Assembly: GCA_022453515.1 (NCBI GenBank)
Contig: JAJNNY010000007.1
Coordinates: forward strand, 62,001 to 126,000
DNA length: 64,000 nucleotides
Source of the DNA: Astrocystis sublimbata
Lineage: Eukaryota > Ascomycota > Sordariomycetes > Xylariales > Xylariaceae
Direction: 5' to 3'
Shown here: positions 34,906 to 46,457 of the stretch, one piece after another
How the letters are laid out: the number at the start of each line of letters is the position of its first letter
Numbering within the stretch: the stretch's first letter is position 1
Notes under the pieces: model-generated
What the model was told of the DNA's origin: nothing
The model's input: the letters and a program-made list of their open reading frames with translations, nothing else
The model's database searches: none
Position numbers and translations under genes: made by a program

Positions 34906-36012
34906 GCCGAGTATGTATAGAGATCTGAGCTTATCTCCACCCTGCTCCAGACCTACTGATATCCCCATCTGCATAGTATGCGTAGCTCGGATAAACCCTG
35001 TTCAGATGAGGTAGCATCGAGGCTAGGGCAGTGAGTAGAGTGAAGCCTCAGCTGTGCCCGTGTCCCCGGTCGAGGGAGTTGTTGGAACAGGTGAGCCAAT
35101 GACATGAAGGCTTCTTATCAAACATTGGCTGACCCCAGCCTCTATCCTCTATTGTATACTGCAAGTGCCCAGCATGCAAGATAGAGGAACCCCGAACAGG
35201 CCTAGTGATTATGTCTTTTGGGATTGGCTGTCTCGGCTGTGCCCCATATCATCTTCACATCTATCGCATATGTCGCTTGGGTCCGTCCAATAGACAAGGA
35301 GGAGATATAGAATATTGAAAGTTGGCAAGACTTCAGCACTTTTCAGGCGTTGCCATAAGGACAGGGAGCGCAAGATTGCGTTCGTTCGATCGGGGTGCTA
35401 TGCAAGAGAAAGCAGCCATGTTCTGTCTATTGAGATGCATGAGGCGAAGATGTAGGTGAAGAGCTACCTACCTAGGTAGTACAAGACTGGATTCCCGATG
35501 GTGTAGATGTAGGAAGCACCTGGGCAGCATTACCGCTTAGATACATTTGGTGCATATCTCTGTTTAAATACATGACCTGCGCAGCTGCATGCATGCAGTT
35601 GAGGTCCCGACCGACAGGGCCCCACTCCCGAGGTCCCGCTGTCGCCGGGTACGGCCGGGTACGTAGCTCCGCAGCAGGGCCCGTACAGGGATGCTGGGGT
35701 GGGAGAGGCCCTCTCTGAGCCAATCGAGCTTTCTACAATTGGCAAATGCCGTCCCGCCGATATCATCGATTTTATGTACCTACAGTATGCATGCGATCCT
35801 GGAGTAGGATCCATCACATCACGACGGTGCCACCAAACAACATCTCGTTTGTCGCGAGCGAACGCAACACCCCGCGCCTCGGGCTATGACGTCTCCCTGG
35901 TGCAATTGAGAGAACCCCGACGCATTGGCGACATGCGTCTGCAGTCCTAGCCAGCCACCAAAGCCACCAGAGCCGTCATCGTCGTCATCGCCGCCTCGCC
36001 ATCACAGCCATT
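34906..36012. other. Divergent promoter region, NCS1 permease and COX10
   Basis: There is no gene here. HGATAR-type words (AreA/NIT2 GATA-factor consensus) occur at 34930-34936 (minus), about 35172 and about 35258 (minus), near the permease. A TACCTAGGTAG palindrome lies at 35466-35480. GC-rich sequence follows toward COX10. Confidence 0.5.
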
Positions 36013-37569
36013 ATGAGCTTTCGGCCGGCCGGGAATGTCATCCGCTCCCACCTGCGACAACTCGACGCCCTCTGCTGGCGATGCGCCCGCCAGAGCAGTC
36101 GTTCCAACACCGTAATCATCAAGAGACCGCTTTCACACGCTCCTGCCCTTCGCCAGGTCTTCAAATCTACGTCCGTCCGACTCGAAGCCGGCTACTTCGC
36201 CTCCAATGAGCTATCGTCCTCTACCATACAAGCTCGAGCCGCCGGCACGAACCAGGATGTGAAGTCAGATCTCCACCATCTCCCACCACACCGACGGCGC
36301 CAGAAACGCCAGAAAGATCGTGAAAATGCCGCCCGAGACGGCGCATCCGGCCTCGCCCCTCCGCCCGGCGAGCATGCGACCGAAGACATGCTGCCCGCCA
36401 ACGCCTCCTCTACCCTGACCACCGAATCGACCCAACACCCCTCGAGCTCCCTGCGCCGCCAGCTGGCCCTCTACCTCTCTCTCTCGAAGCCGCGACTGAC
36501 CGTGCTCGTCGTCCTGACCGCCATGGCCCCCTATGCGCTGTATCCCGTCCCCGACTTCATCTCGCCCTCCTTCGGCCTCGACACACCCTCCCTGTCCCCG
36601 CTGACGCTCGCCTTCCTCACCACCGGCACCGCCCTCTGCTCCGCCAGCGCCAACACCCTCAACATGCTCTACGAGCCGCGCTGGGACGCCATGATGAGCC
36701 GCACCCGGAACCGGCCCCTCGTGCGCGGCCTGCTCTCCCAGCGGAAGGCCCTGGCCTTCGCCGTGCTCGCCGCCCTGACCGGTGTCGGCGGGCTGTACTT
36801 CGGCGTGAACCCCACCGTCGCCTTCCTCGGCGCCGCCAACATCGCCCTCTACGCCGGCGTCTACACGCCGCTGAAGCGCGTCTCCTGGCTCAACACCTGG
36901 GCCGGCGCCGTCGTGGGCGGCATCCCGCCGCTCATGGGCTGGGCCGCCGCCGCGGGCGAGTACGCCACCGGTGACGGCACCTTCGGCGAGCTGCTGCTGA
37001 CCCCGGAGTCCGTCGGCGGCTGGCTGCTGGCCGCCCTGCTCTTCGCCTGGCAGTTCCCCCACTTCATGGCCCTGTCCTGGTCCATCCGCGACGAGTACAA
37101 GAAGGCCGGCCACCAGATGCTCTGCTGGGTCAACCCGGCCCGCAACGCCCGCGTCGCCCTGCGCTACTCTCTCGCCTTCCTGCCCATCAGCGCCGCCCTG
37201 TGCTTCGTCGGCGTCACCGAGTGGGCCTTCGCCCTGACCAGCCTGCCCGTCAACGTCTGGCTCGTGCGCGAGGCCCTGCGCTTCAAGCGCCACCAGGGCT
37301 TCCAGGGGAGCGCGAGGGGCCTGTTCTGGGCGAGCGTGTGGCATCTCCCCGCCATCATGGTGCTGGCCCTCGTCCAGAAGAAGGGCATGTGGCAGCGCGT
37401 GTGGAGGAGCGTCGTGGGAGAGCCTACACCAGAAGACGAGGAAGAAGAATACGATGACGACGAGGACGATTGGGTCGAAGGCGAGGAGGCGCCTGTCGTT
37501 CATGACCCGAAAGCCGTAGTGGCCCCCCCCGTCATTCTGGCCCCGTCACATCGCGAGGAGTCGAAGTGA
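36013..37569 (+). CDS. cox10: COX10, protoheme IX farnesyltransferase (heme O synthase)
   Basis: A mitochondrial inner-membrane UbiA-family prenyltransferase that adds farnesyl to heme B to make heme O, the precursor of heme A for cytochrome c oxidase. It is a single exon of 518 residues. The N-terminus is rich in Arg and Ser with few acids, as for a mitochondrial presequence, followed by a hydrophilic spacer to about residue 150. The transferase core starts at YLSLSKPRLTVLVVLTAMAP. The first Asp-rich site is NMLYEPRWDAMMSRTRNRPL, and the second region is YTPLKRVSWLNTWAGAVVGG with FAWQFPHFMALSW. An acidic C-terminal tail (EDEEEEYDDDEDDW) extends past the usual end. A 412-codon antisense frame reflects GC-rich third positions only. 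Confidence 0.96.
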   Translation: MSFRPAGNVIRSHLRQLDALCWRCARQSSRSNTVIIKRPLSHAPALRQVFKSTSVRLEAGYFASNELSSSTIQARAAGTNQDVKSDLHHLPPHRRRQKRQKDRENAARDGASGLAPPPGEHATEDMLPANASSTLTTESTQHPSSSLRRQLALYLSLSKPRLTVLVVLTAMAPYALYPVPDFISPSFGLDTPSLSPLTLAFLTTGTALCSASANTLNMLYEPRWDAMMSRTRNRPLVRGLLSQRKALAFAVLAALTGVGGLYFGVNPTVAFLGAANIALYAGVYTPLKRVSWLNTWAGAVVGGIPPLMGWAAAAGEYATGDGTFGELLLTPESVGGWLLAALLFAWQFPHFMALSWSIRDEYKKAGHQMLCWVNPARNARVALRYSLAFLPISAALCFVGVTEWAFALTSLPVNVWLVREALRFKRHQGFQGSARGLFWASVWHLPAIMVLALVQKKGMWQRVWRSVVGEPTPEDEEEEYDDDEDDWVEGEEAPVVHDPKAVVAPPVILAPSHREESK

Positions 37570-38601
37570 GAGCAAGGGTCAAAGCAACGCATATTGATTG
37601 TAACTGTAACATACTATCTATCTAGCATCAAAATGTACATAACAATGGTTCGGGGACATAGCATGGCTTGCGCATCGCATCTCATCTTGGGGTAACCCCA
37701 CACCTAGAAGCGAATGAACGCGCAGCGAACTCACACGGTCTAGCTGATTCATGCAATATATAAAAATGCACTATTTCACTCAAAAACGTTTCAATCTGAC
37801 ATGTACTAGAATGACACCAGTTTCATCAAGGCCGCCCCTTTATCCTGACTTCTGGTCATAAAACCTATTCAGCAAAATGTCGGGCATCAATCCGAGTTTT
37901 AGTTCATGAGGTATTACTAAATATACATATACCGCTTAACTTGTGATCAATACTGAGCTACTGTTTGTATGTTCTCCATTGTGCCTCTCTAGAGCACGTC
38001 CATGAACCAAGAGAGAGATGAAGTTGAGGAAAACATGGTCTGCGACCAAGATGTCATCTTAGAACAAGTCTGAATAGGTAAGTACCTAGGTAGGTATCGA
38101 CCCAATACACGCACGCAACACCCAGGCCCCCTCGTTGCATCCCTCCCAATGTTTTCCCCCCACACGGTTGTGTTTGTCGTCATCGCATCGTAACCCAAGC
38201 CATGAGGATTAGAAAATGTATCAAAAGGACACACTGAATAGAAAATGTTGTCCGACAGAAAAGAGAGAAAGAATTAAAAAATCCCGAGGGGAAAAAAATC
38301 ATGTCACGCCGTTCCTCATGCGCCTTCCCAAACAGGAGAAACCCCCCATTAGAAAACCCAATGTTCATCATCATCATGACGCCTTGAACGCCTGCCTCTT
38401 GCCCCTCCGAACACCGTCGAAATGCCCCGCCATGGTTGTATAGATAGGTAGGTTGAGACTGGCCGAAAATCGTATCGAAAGAGAGGGAGATAGAGATTTT
38501 AAAAAAATGCGTGTCATATATGCAAGCCCTGACAGAGTGGATAACGAAAGGGGACATTACCCTGTCCTTGCAATCAAGTCCCCGTCGAAGACCGCAGCGG
38601 G
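37570..38601. other. Intergenic, convergent 3' flanks
   Basis: Sequence between the COX10 stop and the Myb-like gene stop. It is AT-rich, with a TACCTAGGTAGGTA palindromic run at 38083-38096, and probably carries long 3' UTRs. No gene is supported. Confidence 0.6.
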
Positions 38602-39720
38602 TCACATGTGTTGAGGCCCGTGGCCGTGACTTGGCCGGTTGATGATTGACTCAATTCCCATGTCGACACTAGATAGGCGCTGGCCGTTCCCCATATATGG
38701 CGAGCTGTCTTGCGAGTGGTGGTGAGGGTGGTGGCCACCATGCATGGTCGCGTAGGGAGCAGACGACGAGACGGAGCTGTAGCTGGACGAGTAGCCGGCA
38801 GCCGAGCCGTAGGGCATGGCGGCCATTGGGTGCATGCCGTAGCCGTTGCCTGAGTGCTGCGAGTGCTGCGAGTATACGCTCGACGACGTCTCGGGGCTGC
38901 TGTACGATGCGTCGAGGTCATCTACTGGAGTCAGACCAATGCCGGAAATGCCGCTATCGTCGTCATACCCATGCATCGAGTGACCCTGTTCCAGCCGCTC
39001 GCGACGCGCCGCAGACCGCGCCGCCGATTGGAGGTTCTTGAGGCCGTTATGCATGCACTATATAGGAATTGTGGTCAGTCTCTCATTTGCCAATTTGATA
39101 GTTTCCCCATGCATGTGATGCGCACAGATACAATAGGGGGGAGGGAGCGTGCGTAAAAGGGAGACAATGAAAGAACATACTTTTGCTTCGACAACGATCC
39201 ACTTCTCCCCGGTCCGTGCTGCTAGGCCCTGCCACATCTCCTTGCGCATGCTCATGTACTCCTTGGCGAGACGCTCCAGTTTCCTGGCGTCCCAGTCGTC
39301 GGCGCCTCTACGCTCCAGCAGGCGCTCATGGCGCTTGCGACAGGCGTTGGGCGATTTGTTAGGGAAGTACGTGTTCTGGATCTGCGCCCAGTTGAGGCCC
39401 TGCTGCCGGGCCGTAAGCAAGTTGTGGTCGTCTTCTTGCGACCAGGCGCCCGAAGAGGGCCGGTGAGGCATGGCGGGAGCGGGCGGGGCGGCCACGGGCG
39501 CGGGGTACGGCTCGTAGGCGTGGGTCGGCATGGGCACCGGGGCCGCGGCCGCTTGCGGCATGGCGCCGTAGTAGCTTGTGTTCATGTTCGTGTTCAAGGG
39601 AAGGCCAGCCGAGCGCGTGCTGTAGGTGACTGGTATGGCCGACGGCGCTAGAGACACTGGCAAGGGTTGGTGCGAGTACCGGTTCTGGCTCGAACTCGAC
39701 GAGCGTGTGTGCTTCGGCAT
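38602..39720 (-). CDS. Myb/SANT-domain protein
   Basis: A probable nuclear DNA-binding protein with one SANT/Myb repeat. The minus-strand exons are 39720..39181 and 39057..38602, 331 residues; the 123-bp intron (GTATGT to TATATAG, phase 0) joins VEAK to CMHNGLKNL. The start MPKHTRSSSS at 39720 is preferred over an ATG five codons upstream because its context is better and homologues of such proteins often begin so; this is not certain. The N-terminal 90 residues are Pro/Ala/Ser-rich. The Myb repeat spans about residues 93-137 (WSQEDDHNLL, LNWAQIQNTYF, ACRKRHERLLERR) with conserved spaced tryptophans. It is followed by a Trp-containing helix (EMWQGLAARTGEKWIVVEAK). The C-terminus is rich in Ser, Tyr, His and Gly. 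Its target and pathway are unknown. Confidence 0.85.
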
Positions 39721-42304
39721 GTTTTCAGATAGCACACGAAGTGGAGCAAAAGATAGAGAGGGAGAGTATAAACGAAGATGTGTACGCTTGAAGGAGTATA
39801 AGTCGGTGGATACAGGCTCGCACGACCGCTTCAGAAGAGGAGCGATTAGGGATTAGCGACAGAAAAAAGGCAGTCTGCTCGATGCTATGCGACTGGCAAC
39901 TAAGGGAGACAGGGGTATAGATAGAATGGTCAAATCTCGATTTTGCTGAGACAAGAGGTGGGATATGTTTCGAGATGGGAAATAGTTATGGTGGAGAAAT
40001 GAACTTTTCGGCGCAAGAATCTGACTCGTATCAAACGAAGGAAGAAGAAGATGATGAAACGAACGGCGGAGACTAGGAAATGGAAAACCAGGCCAGAACG
40101 TTAGGAAACGGGAGACAATAGGAAACGGGCGTTTGATGGTGTAGCAGAATGGTCCGGGAAAGGAAACGTAAACAAGATGGACCAGGCCGCGAAATGGGCG
40201 CCTACTTATAAAACAACCCATCTGAGGCGGCCACGGCCACGGTCGAGCCATGGTCCCACGCGAGCGCTCATCAAGAAGAAAAAACGTGTGTTGGTTCCGA
40301 GCGTCGTAGCGAGGAAAACCCAAGCTCTGAATCTGAAACGTAGCCATCGAAACCCCCCGGTCTGTACAGTAGTGCGGGTGGATGAGGCTAGAGCGATGGA
40401 CGACGTGGGGAAGACGAATGCAAGAAGAGGCGATGAAACTTGTGTTGTGTATGTGAAAGAGTGCGAAGACGCTTCGAGGGCGGCTGATATTGGCTGGCTG
40501 TGTCGGAAGAGGCGTCTGTCTGGGAGCTGGGCGGCTAGCCAGAGCGTCCGGGGTGCCGGCGGCTAAGCAAGGGTGCACCACGCCATGCCCCTTCGGGCAT
40601 AGGCACGGGTTGGGGGCCCAAGGGTTCATCTGAGAAGAGCACATTGTACTCGCGATGCGGTCAAAAATAGAAGATGCGGGTGGATAGTCTCAATAGCCGC
40701 CAGCCCTATCAGAATGCTGCACGCTTTGGCTATGCGCGCGACAACGCGCACAACCGTCTATGTACTATAGTAGAGAAACGCACTCTTGCCCGCAGGGATT
40801 TATTTGTAGGCTAAGGAAACATCTTTTTCACTTATACCTTCCTAACCTCGCCCACGGGCCCTCAAGACAAGTTATAGCGGAGTGATAAAAGCGTAGAGAC
40901 TGCGATCACATCAAAATCCAAACAGCGAGGAGAAGAGTAACCGATCAGGTCAAGATACTGCACTTTTTAGATATGCTGCATCTGGTGATCAACGTACGGG
41001 GTTGGGGTTGTGTTGTCAGTGGGTTTCCCAAGCAGGGCCAGAAGAAACCTTGAACACAGTATAGCACAGTGCTTGGAAATTCCAAAGTCGACATATGATA
41101 GGTCATCCCAGCGCTCTGGTTCTCCGCGATTGGTAGGACCTTAAAAAAAGGTGAGCAGAGAAGAGGGAAGAAGCCTAAAAGCAACAACGGTGTTATGCAA
41201 TCAAGTGGATACGGAAAGAGACGCAAGCAAATCAGACCTAGCAAAACGGTACCTTGCAGGAATCGAAGTATGTTAGCTGTGCCAGACGCGCTAATCGCAA
41301 ACCGTGCCATTTGAAGACCCGCTTGCATCTGCAATCCACAAGCACTGTCGATCTGATGGCCTGTAAACCTAGGTACTTACGTACCTAAGCAGGGACGCAT
41401 TATGAGTATGGTGTAATAAGTAGTCTGTTAGAAGGTAAGTAAAGTATGCAGCGGGCGCTTGTTTCGAACGTCACCATGATCCCAGCATGGCCCAGGTCGC
41501 CAGGTCTCCAGGTCGCCCGGTCGCAACGATCGTGGCCCAGGAAAGCTAGCTAGCTTAGGTAGCTGCACGATGGAGCCATCAAGCTTGGCCGCCAGCAATT
41601 GTCCCGCAAACCGCACACCGCGGCCAGGCTCGCCAGGAACCCATCTCACCTTTCATTCACTCAATATAATTAATTAGCTACTGAGACTTTTGAAGATGAT
41701 CTGGCCCGACGCTCTTCAGTAATCGCCGATGTTATGAATGATCAGGATACACTATAGAGAGAAAGCGTCAAAGTGTTAGAAGAGGCAACAGAGAGAAAGA
41801 CACACAAACTTGGGACTCGCAGAGGCGCGCGTCTACGAGAGTAGCATTCTGGCGCATGAGACTTGCAGCGCCAAGATGACACTAACACGGGATCGATCAG
41901 TGCTAGTCTCAACTAGTCCCACAATGGCTAGACGGTCGGGATGTCAAGTGCTGTGAGCAACTCTGTAGACGCCCAATTCCTCGCTTACCAGACAGACCCC
42001 CAGGATACCTTATTCTTATTCTAGCCATGGGCAAAATATATTCATCGTCACACGGTTAGGACCCGGGCCATTTCATCGTTCGTCCAGTGTGTGTCTCTGT
42101 CTCTCCCTTGCCCGAGCCGGCTGTACCACCTCGTTCTATCTACCTAGGTACACTGCCATGTGATCTCTTTAAGCCGATCGTCGGCCGCTGCGAGTTCGGT
42201 CCTTGATTCTTCGTCGTCCTTCAATCGATCTGGTCCATGCTAGGGCGCCAAAGCGAAGGTGACTTAATTCTTTCTGGTGTGAGCTCGGGATTCGGACAGC
42301 ACTC

Positions 42305-42328
42305 GATCAAGATTTGGATCAAGATTTG
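42305..42328. repeat. 12-bp tandem duplication
   Basis: Two perfect head-to-tail copies of GATCAAGATTTG lie in intergenic DNA, about 45 bp before a second, longer tandem array. Confidence 0.85.
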
Positions 42329-42370
42329 GAAGAATCCTAGGCGGCGGCGCTTGCTAGCCTGCCGGCTCGG

Positions 42371-42413
42371 CAGGTTTTGCTCAGGTTTTGCTCAGGTTTT
42401 GCTCAGGTTTGCT
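42371..42413. repeat. 11-bp minisatellite, four copies
   Basis: Three exact copies of CAGGTTTTGCT are followed by a fourth copy that lacks one T. It is intergenic, with no coding function apparent, and probably arose by slippage. Confidence 0.9.
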
Positions 42414-44044
42414 ACACGCGCCCACATGCCGTCCGTCTCTGCTGCCGTCCGATGTCTATTATCAAAGATGGTGTCGCCCGCACGAACTGAGTAGGTTTGC
42501 GTTTCATCGTGCCTCTTGGAGGGTCACATCGAAAAGGCGACAAGTGTGCCATGCGTGAGATGAATTGGCTCAGCACGTGTTGGCCCCCATTGGCACTGCG
42601 ACGTCGACACTCGACACTCGGTTGGGGGCCTCGGGGGCTTATACTTGATCCTACTGATCCTCTCCGTCGCCTTGCCGACCGGCAGATCCCTTGACCGACA
42701 CATTGCTTCCCGTCTTCCGTGCGCCGGCAATTGACTATCCATTTTGGGGGCCGGATTGGCACCTATTGTAGCTCCCAAATGCGAGCCAGTCAGCCCTATG
42801 GCCTTTGCGCAGCACGAACTCCATGGTTCAACTTCCGGCCGCCGCCACGGCCGCCCATCGTTCCGGCCTCTGATCCACGTCGTCGGAACTTGGGAGAGGT
42901 TGCTGAATTTCCACGATGCAACCAACCATCAGCTGCCAACAACTGCTATGAAGCTGATTTTTTTGGTTATCGATCGACCCCGTACCTTTAGTAGTTGTGA
43001 TCTATATTACCGTTATTGCTTGCGCAACTGCAGCTAAAATTTTGCATCATAACGACTATTGTGCATCAAGTCGTTGACCTTCAGTCACGCATTCTGGAAA
43101 TTCAGGGATCGCTCTGTGTTTGCACTCGCCCTACATTGGTCGCCGAGTGGCTCGATAATTGAAGTCCCCCACATTGCCCGAGCCGATGTGTGAAGTTTCC
43201 ACTCGCATTGGTTGGTAACCTTTTCACTGAAGTCATTGGAGATGTAAGTCAATCATTGGGAGAGTCTTCCCGGGTTCTCGTTCCGTAACAATGGAATGAG
43301 GATTCAGGCTAAATGTAGTCTTCGCCGCTCGCCCGGCGAACCACTGTGTCAGTAGCTCGTCGGTTCACAGGCAAACAACAGCAGTTTACTCTTGACGACA
43401 AGATACTCCCATATTTGAGACGACCTTCTGTCATCCGCGATTTGATTATGGTCTTGATAAATCAAGTAATTCGAGTTGTACTTCTATTGCCTAATTATAT
43501 AGTTCATTCATTCATCGCCAAGCCTGTGCATGCAACTTGTAAATTATGTAAGTTAAAGTCTTCCGGACTCAGCATAATATTTGGTCTCTTTACTACCTAG
43601 GTAGTCGCTACATCTCCCCCTCAATTCCATTTATCCCATCCCCATGTCCTGCTTAACCGAAGCGATACCACGCGGAACATGGTGCATTATAGTAGGATGT
43701 CTGTACGCCTCGGGCCTGATTATGGCGCCATGTATTCGTCCACAAAACACCCCTGCTTGGCTGTTGTGGTAAACGCAGATGGCGAGAACAAGCTCGTCTG
43801 CAAGAGTTCTCAAGGAATCACACGTTTTCATATACCTTTTCCCGACGGTAAGAGAGAAATGTGTGCTGAGTGAGAAACTTATCTGTCAATTCAAATTGTG
43901 GCCGTTGTTCACTACATCATACTGATTAATTTCTATCGCAGTCTACAAACGTACAACCGTACTCAAGAAACGCAATACGATTTTTCCAACGTGCTATCCT
44001 ATATCACAACATCCCGAAATCTTCGATAACAGTAACACCTCACA

Positions 44045-46457
44045 ATGGGCGGAGCTGTGGACAATGCGGCCGTATACGATGCCGCACTGAAGCGGCGCCA
44101 AGGGATGATGGGTGCCTCAGGCCCTGGAGCCCTGGTCAGAAACTTCAAGGTCTTCAGGATAGCTCTCTTTGCCTGCATTGGCGGTGTTCTATACGGATAT
44201 AACCAGGGCATGTTCTCCGGCCTCCTGGCTATGCCTGCATTCCAATCGCATATGGGCGACTATGACCCCATCGATCCAACCGCCGACCAAACGAAAAAGG
44301 GCTGGTTGACGGCCATCCTGGAGTTGGGAGCTTGGATCGGAACACTTATGTCGGGCTTTATTGCCGAGACCATCTCGCGCAAATACGGCGTCTTAGTCGC
44401 CGTCACCGTATTCGTGATAGGTGTGGTGGTCCAAGCTACTGCTCAATCCGGAGGTCCGAATGCGATATTAGGCGGCCGATTCGTGACGGGAATGGGGGTC
44501 GGCGCACTTGCTGCCATCGTCCCCATCTACAACTCAGAAGTAGCACCACCTGAAGTTCGCGGCGCCCTTGTGGCTCTGCAACAGCTCGCGATCACTTTCG
44601 GCATCTTGATCAGTTTCTGGATTGACTACGGCACTAATTACATCGGAGGCACGACACTTGGAAAACAGAAGGATGCTGCATGGCTGGTGCCTATTAACTT
44701 GCAGCTTGCCCCCGCAGTTGTGCTATTCATTGGGATGCTGTTTAGTGAGTTCACTTGATATCTGCTTATTGTTCCTAGTTGTCTGTTGGCGAATCTCCAA
44801 GCAGTTTGGAAGCTACGGAATTGCCACTGCGTCATACGCAGTCTTTCGCCTTACCCAAACATCTAGCATTCAGTTTAAATGCCCTTGAAGAATAACTGAC
44901 GATACTAACTTGGTAATAAGTGCCGTTTTCTCCACGTTGGTTGATTCACCATGACCGCGAAGCAGAAGCGCGAGTTATACTTGCTAATCTTCGGGGACTC
45001 TCCGTTGATAATGAACTTGTTGAGCTCGAATTCCTCGAAATCAAGGCACAGTCTCAGTTTGAGAAGCGAACAGGTAGGCAGCCATCTTTCTATCGTACTG
45101 TCAGTGATCAATTGAGATCGCACTTTTATGTATGCATTTGTCTTGGACTATAAATCGTAGCTAATTTGTGATATCAGTTGCCGAGCATTTCCCCCATATT
45201 CGAGAACAAACAGCCTGGAACACGTTTAAACTGCAGTTCGTTGCTATTAAGTCACTCTTTCAGACCAGAGCAATGTTCAAACGCGTTGTCGTCGCAACCG
45301 TCACCATGTTTTTCCAGCAGTGGACTGGGATCAATGCCGTGTTGTACTATGTATGTTAGCTGTTCATGTCACTGTCAACTGTTTTGCAGCGGTTTAGTAC
45401 TGACGATGTCAATGATCTTACTAGGCTCCCAGTATCTTCAAGTCCCTCGGTTTGGGTGATAACACGACTAGCCTTTTGGCGACAGGCGTTGTAGGGATCT
45501 TATTGTTCCTCGCTACGATTCCCGCTGTACTATATATCGACCGTGTCGGCAGAAAGCCAGTGCTTACGGTAGGAGCACTTGGAATGGCCACATGTCACAT
45601 AATCATCGCTGTCATCGTAGCCAAGAACTCGGATCGGTGGGAGTCGCAGGTAGCTGCGGGCTGGGCTGCCGTCGCCTTCGTTTGGATCTTCGTCATCAAT
45701 TTCGGATACTCATGGGGCCCTTGCGCGTGGATTATCATTGCTGAGATATGGCCATTGAGTTCACGTCCTTACGGAGTAGCCCTGGGGGCTTCAAGGTAAG
45801 TCGGGGTAATCTCATCTGGTAACTATCTCATCTGGATCCTCGTTAGTCTGAACACTCTACGAGGACATCTCGATACATCTTGTCAGGATGGAAATTGTGC
45901 TTGAGACATAACTACATAGTCACTGACACAATACTGAATCTAGTAACTGGGCGAACAATTTCAGTGAGTAATTGCGAAGTCTCGCCGTCGGTTTTGAGGA
46001 TCCTGACACCATTCTAGTTGTTGGACAGGTCACGCCCGAGCTGCTGAATAAGATCGGTTACGGGTCATACGTCCTATTCGGTCTACTTACTTTCCTCGGT
46101 GCCGGTTTCATCTGGTTCTTCGTAAGATTCGCCCGCTGACACAGATTCAAACTTGCAAACAACTGATTCTTGTACTTTAGGTACCGGAAACCAAGCGACT
46201 AACTCTGGAAGAAATGGTACTGCACAATCACAATAGATGCCTTTCACTTAAAGATCTGCACTAACACTATATCTGATTAGGACGCCATCTTCGGCTCGGA
46301 AGGCACGGCTCAAGCTGATTTTGAACGTATGGCAGAGATCAACCGTGAAATAGGGCTTACTGCAATGCTTGAAGAACTTAACAGGAGTAACAGCAACCAT
46401 GATATAACATCCGGAGAGAAGTCAAAGGACGATGAAACACAGTCAATAGGTAATTAA
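44045..46457 (+). CDS. MFS sugar transporter
   Basis: A sugar:H+ symporter of the MFS sugar-porter family. There are eight exons: 44045..44744, 44921..45073, 45178..45350, 45425..45795, 45944..45963, 46018..46121, 46181..46216 and 46281..46457. The fifth exon is only 20 bp and completes GASSNWANNFIVGQ. Family marks are GYNQGMFSGLLAM (helix 1), GRFVTGMGVGALAAIVPIYN with SEVAPPEVRG (helix 4-5), PFSPRWL (the PESPRWL site), QQWTGINAVLYYAPSIF (helix 7), DRVGRKP, and VPETKRLTLEEMD after helix 12. Twelve helices are expected. The sequence ends in a hydrophilic tail with Ser, Asn and acidic residues. The substrate is not assignable; hexose, disaccharide, quinate and polyol transport all occur in this clade. 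Confidence 0.93.

Larger units (their letters stand above)
39721..44044. other. Long intergenic region
   Basis: These 4.3 kb contain no gene I can support. The first 900 bp or so are probably the long leader and promoter of the Myb-like gene; they contain open frames without family features. The middle holds GC-rich short repeats (CAGGTCGCC-like words near 41490-41525) and two small tandem repeats near 42.3-42.4 kb. TACCTAGGTA palindromes occur at 41368-41376, 42141-42150 and 43593-43604. The right end is the promoter of the sugar transporter. Confidence 0.55.

Noticed and set aside
36265..37503. A 412-codon open frame antisense to COX10
   Set aside because: It is Gly, Glu, Gln-rich without any domain and mirrors the strongly GC-biased sense gene.
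39853..40644. A 263-codon minus-strand frame upstream of the Myb-like gene
   Set aside because: There is no recognisable domain and the composition is Ser/Pro/Phe/His-rich as in a CT-rich leader; it is more likely 5' UTR or promoter.
40945..41334. A hydrophobic 129-codon minus-strand frame
   Set aside because: Hydrophobicity comes from CT-rich sequence; no family motif or supporting exon structure was found.
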